A stretch of DNA of 64,000 nt from Hyperoodon ampullatus (lineage: Eukaryota; Chordata; Mammalia; Artiodactyla; Ziphiidae). Below the pieces are notes generated by a model that worked only from the letters and a program-made list of their open reading frames with translations, searched no databases and had not been told where the DNA came from. The position numbers were made by a program, and so were the translations under genes. Of the stretch, positions 56,740-64,000 are shown one piece after another. The stretch lies in assembly GCA_949752795.1 (NCBI GenBank), contig OX457056.1, positions 179,142,428 through 179,206,427 on the forward strand, read 5' to 3'. Position 1 is the stretch's first letter. The number at the start of each line of letters is the position of its first letter.

Positions 56740-57570
56740 AGATGAACAGATCTAACTGACTACTTAAGACCTTCACTTGGGTGTTTCATGGCATCTCAAA
56801 TAATAACGAATGCCCAAAATGGATCTCTTGCCTTTTCCATACTCACCTCCCTGAAAAGAAAGTGACTCAAATGTAGTCTTCTCCCAACCTGATCCACATT
56901 AGTAACTATCATATCCTTTTAGAAACCTTGAGGATATAACTGACCACTCACATCCAAGTCAGTAGCATAGAGAGTAGATCCACTCCCAAAGTATCTCTCA
57001 GAGGCATGTACTTTTCTCCATCTCTGATGGTACCGAGCCAGGCCAAGCTACTGTGGCATGTTGCCTGCACCACTGCAATAGCTTCCTAGTTACCAGTCTC
57101 TGCTTCTGATGTGCCCCTTCACTATGTTCTCCACACAGCAGCCATGTCTTAAAATGATTTATAAGATTATATAATAAACTCTCTTGCTTTAAATCCATTT
57201 GTGGCTTTCAGCTATATTTAAATTAAAATCCTCCCGTGGCTCACAAGGCCCTGGTCTCCCCCTCCAGCTTGACCATGTACTCCTCCACCTGGAACACTCT
57301 TCTGGCTGTCCCATTCTCAAACAGCTCTCAGGTGTCAGATCACCTGGCTCCAGAAGCCCCGCTCCCATCCTGCTAGGCTCTGTGCCATCACCTCGTTCCC
57401 ATCAGAATACTTGATCATGAGGTCTAATCTTGTGTTTATGGGATGCTGTATCCTTCTACACACTGTCAGCTCCAGAAGGGAATGGAAACTGTTGATGCCA
57501 CTGCATCCCCAGGCCTAAGAAGGGGCCTGTACAAAGGAGGTGTTAATATCTGCTTTATGTATGAGTTATT
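56740..57570 (+). repeat. L2 LINE, longest copy in the window
   Basis: Sense L2 over about 830 bp: 'ggtgtttcatggcatctcaa', 'actgaccactcacatccaag', 'gttctccacacagcagccat', 'ctcccgtggctcacaaggcc', 'acctggaacactcttctggc', to 'ctgcatccccaggcctaaga'. The order matches the L2 3' region throughout. Confidence 0.75.
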
Positions 57571-57644
57571 AATTAATGCTACTAATCAGATTTCTAAATG
57601 GTACCATTCCATTATAATGGTCAAACAAGAAGTACTAAATGAGT

Positions 57645-57677
57645 ATGTATGGGTGTGTGGGGGTTGGGGGAGATGGG

Positions 57678-57705
<28 letters not shown>
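57645..57705 (+). repeat. (TG)n microsatellite
   Basis: G-rich imperfect part, then about 14 perfect TG units (57678-57705). Confidence 0.95.
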
Positions 57706-57710
<5 letters not shown>

Positions 57711-57845
57711 GATTGGAAAGATTTAAACCAAAATCTTAACATTGGTATTGCTGAGTAAGGTATGTGGATTATTTAAATTTTTTTCTATTTCCCAAAGGTT
57801 CTACAATGCATACATTTTTTGAATAATAAGAAAAAAAAATTTTTT
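57706..57845 (+). repeat. Ancient L1 3' UTR end (L1ME/L1MC-like)
   Basis: 'aaaaagattggaaagattta', 'accaaaatcttaacattggt', 'ctatttcccaaaggttctac', 'aatgcatacattttttgaat' and an A-run match the 3' end of old L1 subfamilies in order. Confidence 0.6.
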
Positions 57846-57849
57846 TAAA

Positions 57850-59090
57850 GGTCTCAAATTTAAATGGAAGTTTTCAGTAGGCAGGGGTGACCTACCTGAT
57901 CTCTTGAGGTCGTTGGTAAATGCTCTGGTTCCTGAGAATTCCTGTCTCAAGCAGACATAATGAGCATATCCTTGAGTTTGGCCAACTGGTTGATTTTAAT
58001 TTGCTCAGGAGTGAATCCACTTCCCCTCACACTTCCTTCTTACTAAGGCAAAGAGGTGCTGGCCTCCTCCTGCTTCTCTCTCATTTGGGCTTTTTCTTAT
58101 CTCTTGCAGTAATTGAGGAAAGTTAACCCAGGATCAGAGGACAGAAAGGAGATAAAGCTTTGAGCTTAATTCAACCTGCATTTTAACAAGCTGGATACGC
58201 CCCACCTGGGTGATTAGAGACACTTGCCAGTCCTGCCTGGCTTCCTCCCACTGAGCTCCCCAGCTCTCCACCTGCAGGAGCTGTTCTGTCCTAATTCCCG
58301 GGGCAGTCAGATGGCAGGGCACCAAGTCTCCCTCCCTGAGGACTGACCTAGAAGACAGAGATTCAATGCTGATGGCCTGACTCCTTCTTCAGCAGGAAGC
58401 AGGGAAGGTGCCCTGAGGGCCAGGTCAGCCCCAGCTTCACATTTCCAGTTTCATCATGGGCACTTACCCCCACGTTAATTACACCAGGAATGTTTGAATT
58501 TCTCTGCCAGGCTGCCACATGTGACCATGTTACTTTTCTGAATGCTTGCTTCTTCTTGTAATATGCATAGACTTCTCCCTGTTCTTGAACCAAATTAAAA
58601 TTCTTGTCATGCTTAGGGCTCATTTCAAGAACCACCCCCATGGGAAGCTTCCGGCTGCTCTCTTAGGTATCTTCCCAGTCCTCCTTGTATGCCCAACTCA
58701 CTTTGTCCTGGACCAGTGCGGATAGCGGGCTTTCTCCCAGACACACTAGCACTTGCACAGAAAAATCAGCCACCAACCAATAAAGGAACATCATGCCCCC
58801 CCAGCCTTGCACAAGATTGCTCTGCAATGTGCACAGCTCCTCCGTCATCTCCCTGGAGTTCCACTCCCTAACTCTCCACCCTCTTTCCAGTATTTGGAGT
58901 ATCTCGTTCCCAACATCAGCTTTGGCCCGTCGGATCTGGGGGATTGTTTGGACTTGGTGGATATGACTCCCAACTAGACACTCAGCGGTATTTGCTCTCC
59001 AGAGTTTGGAATTGCATACTGGCTGACAGAAGCTCTCTGTTAAAACCAACATTCTCCCCCTCTCTCCTGGCCAGAGGGGGGAAATTTGGT
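57850..59090. other. Unassigned sequence with a long chance-like ORF
   Basis: No repeat is named. A 282-codon minus-strand frame covers 59511-58663. Its N-terminus is a His/Thr repeat from the TG microsatellite, part of it overlaps an L2/MIR-like 3' end, and I recognise no domain. I do not call it a gene. Confidence 0.5.
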
Positions 59091-59094
59091 ACCC

Positions 59095-59240
59095 GGTGAA
59101 TTTTATCTGTTTACATTTTCGATTCCTCCAACACACTGAGTTCCCCAAGGGCAAAGACCTGTCCCCATGGTTTGTGTATCCCATGCTGGGCAGAGAACTT
59201 TGCAGCTGGCAGCAGAAGGCTAGGGAATATTTGGCTACAT
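59095..59240 (+). repeat. L2/MIR-type 3' end
   Basis: 'gttccccaagggcaaagacc', 'tttgtgtatcccatgctggg' resemble the conserved L2/MIR end. Weak. Confidence 0.4.
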
Positions 59241-59449
59241 TGAGGAGCAAAAGGGAGTTGACAGTCCCTAGAGTCCTCGAACCCAGAGGCTGGCCCTGAG
59301 TCTCTGTACGGGACCTCGCACTCTGAGAGGTCATCTGCTTCACCACCATGATTCTGGGCAGAATGGAGCCCCTTTGCAGGGCCCTATGCCTGGCCTCATG
59401 GAAGTGGACGTTTGTCTTGGTCCCAGTGCTAGGATACCATCCACCACAA

Positions 59450-59512
59450 TGTATGCATGTGTATGTGTGCATGTGGTGTGCATGCGTGTGTGTGTGTGCA
59501 CACACGCGCATG
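59450..59512 (+). repeat. TG/CA-rich microsatellite
   Basis: Imperfect TG, then CA with CG (ATGTGTATGTGTGCATG, ACACACGCGCATG). Confidence 0.9.
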
Positions 59513-59984
59513 GGAAGGGTAGGACCTGAGGATGGAGTCCCAGGTTTCCTGCCTAGGCCCTAGTTATTGGATGCCTGCATTTTAACCTGTACACACCTGT
59601 GGGCTCTCCCCTCACCTTTTCCCTCTAAATCCCCAATGTTAACTGCATTCCTGGAGCTAAAGATCATCATGCACGGACTTTTTTTTTTTTAAAGCATCCT
59701 CATCCTCTTTACTAAGTTATTTTCAGTATTAAGCATACGATAATAATGACCAGAAATTTTAAAAAACATACAGTGAAAATTTTATATTGAATGTCAATTA
59801 ATTATGAATTTCTGGAGATAAGAATAAAATAATCATTTGTTTCACTGTTTTAAAATTTAAACACACACTCCAACTGAAGTAAATTGAATTCTGTTTGTCT
59901 CTAACATTACCTTTCATTTCTAATCAGTCATTTAAATGAAGGTGTATGAAGTAAACACAGGGGTTGGAGACATGAACTCTACCA

Positions 59985-60380
59985 TGAACTCTCCCCTCAA
60001 AGTTCATATGTTGAAGTCCTAACCCACAGCACCTTGGAATATGACTATATGTGGAGATAGGACCTTTAAAGGGGTAATTAAGTTAAAATGAAAAGTTTAG
60101 AGTGGGGCCCTAGTTCAACCTTACTGGTGTCCTTATAAGAGGAAACGTGGACACACAAAGGAGACCCCAGGGATGCATGCACACAGAGGAAAGACCATGT
60201 GAGAACACAGCAAGAAGATACCATCTACAAACCAAGGGGGCGAGGCATCAGACCAACCAACCCAGTCAACACCTTGATCTTGGACCTCCAGCCTCTAGAA
60301 CTGTGAGAAAATAACTTTCTGTTGTTCAAGCCACCCAATCTGTGGTATTTGCTATGGCAGCTCTAGCAAACTAATACAGA
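59985..60380 (+). repeat. MLT1-type MaLR LTR
   Basis: The blocks 'aaagttcatatgttgaagtc', 'ctaacccacagcaccttgga', 'tggtgtccttataagagga', 'gaccatgtgagaacacagca', 'acctccagcctctagaactg', 'tttctgttgttcaagccacc' and 'caaactaatacag' follow the MLT1 LTR from start to end. It is a solo LTR of an ancient non-autonomous ERVL-related element. Confidence 0.85.
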
Positions 60381-62740
60381 TATAAAGCAGATTAATATTT
60401 AGAAAGTTTCAGTAGTGTTTCTAAATTCTCTGCAGGCAAGGCAGCCCCTTATTTCTACACCAAGGATGGACTAGGGCACCTGGCTGACAAGGGTGACTGA
60501 GCATCTTCTCCCTGCAGGGCTTGCCCAGGGTCCTTCCAGACTGAACTGACAGCTCTAGTGCCAGGCAATGCTCCTCCCCTACTGCAGGGTACCATGATTC
60601 CCCGAGAAATCCTAAAAAACGACTGGCATATGCAGGTGTTCCAGGGTAGAAATCCACCACAGTCACAGAGGCAAGGAAAGACGTTTCCCAGGAGACACCA
60701 GTCCAAGGATCACAGTGGCTCGGAAGGCCGTTCCATGGAAGATGCAGGGACCCCAGAACCACAGGCAGACACTTGACAGATCCACAGGGGTCACAGAAGC
60801 AAAAACAGAACTTTCTACAGAGGTGTGTCATGTCTACAGCCTTAGAGACATGGACTGATGTTGCAGAGAAAATGCCCATCTCTGCAATCACAGGAACACC
60901 TAGGGATTCCTCTCAGATCTAACCCTGGACAGGGACCGTGACAGGAGTGATCTTTAGACACAGGTGGGTATTTCAGAAAATACATTCTGGCCTGGAGATC
61001 TAAGAGGCCCAGCAAATGTTTCTAAAGATGTCCTGCAGAGATGACCCCCAAAGCTCAGGAAAATGATGACCCAATGTCAGATAAAGGAGCACAGAGGCCC
61101 CAGAAAGCAAGCCTCCTAGAGCCTCAATCTAGATGCCTGTCCCTGTATCTCCCCTCTTAGCCTAGTACCCATCTCCTCATCTGCCAAGATGGAGTGTGAG
61201 GCCTTGCAAGTTCCCCTGCCCTCTGCCAAAAGAGCTCAGGATGCAGACACAGCTTCTGGGTATATCTGGGGATGCTATCCTCATGCCACTGTGCATACAT
61301 TGGAAGAAAGGAGCATTGTCACAGGGCGCGGTGCTGAGGACATTTTATGAAAAATAAAGGTTTACTGCGGACAGATAAAGCCCAGCAAAGCACTCCAAGG
61401 TTCAAAGGGCCAGAGACATTTTGCAGCCTTCAACACATTCCCTGCTTTCTCTCCTAAGCAAGTTAATACTTCTCTAAAACTGAATAGGGTTAGGAATTTT
61501 AAGTAGTGACCCAAGTAAGGACTGGCTGCTGAGAAAAGCAAAGGACAGAAAGGTAAAGCCACAGTCGATCCAGGGGTGAGAGCTGGACGACAGGGTGAGC
61601 TCACAGCCTCTCTCTCTCCCTCTCTCTCTTTTTCTCTTATTCCCAATGCTATAGCCATTCGCATCCACACTCACTCACTCCCTCTCTCTGCCTGTCTCAA
61701 ACCACTGCCCCCCACCACCCAGTACCCAACTCAGAGTCACTATCTTATTCTCACTGTTGCTCTCTTTCTCCCTTTCCAGTGCTGCAGTAGCAATAACCAC
61801 ATTTACAGTCTGGGTCATCATGCTGCCCCGGGGGATCCCACTGCTGAGCTCTTTTTGGCTGGGAGTTGCTTGGGAGAGGCCAACAGCCCAAAGGGAGCGC
61901 AGACAGTTTGCAGTGATAGATCAGTAGCAATTTCTTTGCATCTGTGGGCAAGCTCAGGAGGGGCCGGAAGCGGGGAGGAGAGTGGGGTTTCAGCTGCAAT
62001 AAATGCTAAGTATTGGAAATTTCTATTCCACTCCCCCTGGCCTCTATTTGTCCTACCTGCAGGGGTATATAAAGGGTGTGGTGGTGGGAGCAGTTACCCC
62101 TCTGGGGAGAAGGATTTTGTCACTGACATTGAGTTTGGGAACACAGCGGTCATAAAAACCAGATCAACTTTCAGTCAATTTTAGTATTGTTTTTAAATTC
62201 CCTGAAGACAGCTTCCTCCCTTGCTATGTACAGCCAGGGCAGACTTCCACATGGCTCCACCTTCGATACCTGGGCATCACTGACCTTGCTCACTAGTAAA
62301 CATAGCCAATCCTAGATCCTAAAATCCTAGTGGTCTTAGGATCAGACCACTTAGACTGGCACATCCTCCCCCTAAGCTGTGAATCAATGGGGAACTGCAA
62401 AAATAGAGGTGTCGCATGAACAAGGGGAGAAGCTAAGAGCTCATCATCCTCATAGTATTATAAAAATCCTTCAGAAAAGCAAAAACACTTTAGGGCCAAC
62501 AGAGATTTCTGGTGGACCCAGAGTTCTCACTATGGTAGCAAATGTGGTTTGGGGGGTGATGCTGGTTTTCAAACCTTCATAGATGTTCATCTACTTACTT
62601 CTAGACCATTTCACTTGGCTTTTCCCCTCAGGACCAATAAAGAATCTGCTATATGGATCCTTAGGGTTTCACCCTTTTCCTCAGGGGGCCTGTCCTTCGC
62701 AAAAGAAAAGAAATCATAAAAACAAAGAATTGGAGGTGGT
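60381..62740. other. Unassigned sequence
   Basis: Balanced to GC-rich DNA. The longest frame is 202 codons (61576-62184, plus strand) and starts in a CT-rich low-complexity tract (61606-61640). No domain is recognised. A TATA-like GTATATAAAG lies at about 62064-62073. I see no exon-like structure that I can support. Confidence 0.45.
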
Positions 62741-62744
62741 TGAA

Positions 62745-62920
62745 AGGACTCTGAAATAAAAGAAAGGAGATCCAGTTTCTAATCCTGGCTCTCCATTTCA
62801 CTAACTGGGTGACTATGGGAATTGTCTACTTTCCTCTTAGCTTCAAAGATATGGGGGCATAAATACTTGCTTAAATCATCAGCAAGTGAGAAAATAATCG
62901 ATGGAACATATTTAGAAATT
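62745..62920 (+). repeat. MIR SINE
   Basis: 'agatccagtttctaatcctg', 'gctctccatttcactaactg', 'ggtgactatgggaattgtct' and 'cttagcttcaaagatatggg' match MIR in order. Confidence 0.65.
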
Positions 62921-62956
62921 TATACCAATTAACAAAATATGATACCAATTAACAAA

Positions 62957-63002
62957 ATCACTATCATCATCATCACCATCATCACCACCATCATCGTCAT
63001 TA
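62957..63002 (+). repeat. (CAT)n trinucleotide repeat
   Basis: Imperfect ATC/CAT units such as TCATCATCACCATCATCACC. Confidence 0.9.
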
Positions 63003-63114
63003 TACAAGATTCAGAATATTAAAATTAGTATATTTTGAGAAATCAAACTCTAAATTTTCTGAGTCCAATCTCCATAATGTAGCCACGAGGAAAACTGAGC
63101 AAGAGAATTTAGTC

Positions 63115-63200
63115 CAAAACATGGAATATGGAATCAGAAAGACAAGGACTCAAATCATGATCTATTAGTTGTATAGTATCATAATATTACTACACTTGGC
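63115..63200 (+). repeat. Possible MIR fragment
   Basis: 'ggaatatggaatcagaaaga', 'caaggactcaaatcatgatc' resemble the MIR start. Short and weak. Confidence 0.35.
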
Positions 63201-63339
63201 ATCAGTTGCCAAATTCGCATAAGGAAAATAATTCTTTTTTCACAACAGTGACATAAAGAAATGAAATTGGAGTAATTATATCTCTTGTTGTAGCATGCAG
63301 ATTTTTCTCTTTCATGTAGTTTAGGTGGGATTGTTCCCA

Positions 63340-63790
63340 GTCCATCCACCAGAGATAGAGGGACCAAGCCTAAACCAATCACTGCTGTTTATATCCTAGG
63401 TCATAATGACCGGATCAAGTATGGACATATAACCTGACTTGACCCAAAGAACAGTGCATCCAAAACTTTCAGTGAGAAAGAGACCCTCCCCTTCTTCCTT
63501 CTGTTGTTTCTGGGAGGTTGATACTCTATAAGCTCAGAACTATGACTATCATCTTGCCACCTCAAATGGAGAGCCTACCTGAGTGTGGAGGTAATACAAG
63601 GAAAACAGAGCTGGGAGATGAGATATGTGTTTTGAATGATCTCACAGATTCAGCCATCCTAAGTCATCTCTTCTCTGGTATTTTCAGCTATATGTACTAT
63701 TGCTTCCCATCTATTTAAAATGTAAGATATTTTAGATTGGATTTCTCTTAATTGCAACAGAAAGAGAAATAACTAATGAAGTAACTAGAA
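63340..63790 (+). repeat. Old LTR-type interspersed repeat, family not assigned
   Basis: The order 'accaagcctaaaccaatcac', 'catcttgccacctcaaatgg', 'agagcctacctgagtgtgga', 'gaaaacagagctgggagatg' and 'ttgcaacagaaagagaaata' matches a common mammalian repeat that I recognise but cannot name with certainty. Confidence 0.45.
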
Positions 63791-64000
63791 TTAGAAGTAG
63801 ACTGTTGAAAGGGATAACCCCTAATATAGTATTGGCTGTATCACTGGAAGATCATGGGAACCCCTCCATCACCTGATGGAAAGTTGTCTACTCATATCAT
63901 GCAGATGTGAACCATTCAAGCTCACTTATATCCTGGGAATTAGGCTATACACCTACACAGGCTAGAGGGTTAAGTGATCTCATGAGAAAAAAATAAATTG

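Noticed and set aside
60421..60891. 156-codon minus-strand frame
   Set aside because: No domain, no start context or splice structure, and frames on the other strand are similar in length; probably an unrecognised repeat or chance.
62060..62075. TATA box (GTATATAAAG) as a host promoter
   Set aside because: A single TATA-like word with no CpG island, exon or initiator around it; expected by chance in 64 kb.
61576..62184. 202-codon plus-strand frame with a CT-rich beginning
   Set aside because: The N-terminal Ser/Leu run is from a CT low-complexity tract; the rest has no recognisable family.

Overview
This window is nuclear DNA from a mammal, most likely a cetacean and probably a toothed whale. 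The evidence is seven near-identical copies of a roughly 200 bp tRNA-derived SINE, with pol III A and B boxes and an A-tail, of the kind I know from dolphin and whale genomes. There are also three copies of a longer, related CHR-type SINE and several cetartiodactyl-type LINE-1 (L1) elements. I see no exon-like host gene, rRNA, functional tRNA, CRISPR array or bacterial feature. The window reads as intergenic or deep-intronic DNA built almost wholly from layered transposons.

Layout. 1-5447: L1-A on the minus strand, with its 3' end outside the window, carrying a small nested L1 insertion. 5.5-15.1 kb: mostly old sequence with two young SINEs, a truncated L1 3' end, ancient L1 debris, an LTR-internal-LTR structure (9.6-12.1 kb) and a MIR. 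15095-21028: L1-B on the minus strand, with an intact ORF1 and a dead ORF2. 21.0-23.9 kb: ancient L1 and L2 sequence. 23903-30918: L1-C on the plus strand, head-to-head with L1-B. 31-36.7 kb: ancient L1, an L1 ORF2 fragment, L2 pieces and a long SINE. 36861-39080: L1-D on the minus strand, 5'-truncated, with a long open ORF2 tail, lying inside a MIR. 40.3-50.2 kb: ancient L1s, L1-E (41525-46635, plus strand, an older subfamily), SINEs and a probable solo LTR. 50.2-64 kb: L2, MIR, MLT1 and other old LTR-type repeats, microsatellites and unassigned sequence.

How the parts relate. L1 supplies the machinery: ORF1p binds RNA, and ORF2p carries endonuclease and reverse transcriptase. The SINEs depend on it, and almost every SINE here ends in an A-tail and sits between target-site duplications of about 10-16 bp, the mark of L1-type insertion. 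Nesting gives a relative order: L2, MIR and ancient L1 first, then the L1-E lineage, then L1-A to D, with young SINEs on top.

The most notable observation is that L1-B and L1-C share three ORF2-inactivating lesions at identical positions, and both have lost the Asp of the endonuclease S-D-H motif, while L1-B keeps a full 297-codon ORF1. This suggests an ORF2-dead L1 lineage that was copied in trans, or gene conversion between the two inverted copies. I could not run any search, so family names for the oldest repeats rest on recognition alone and carry low confidence.
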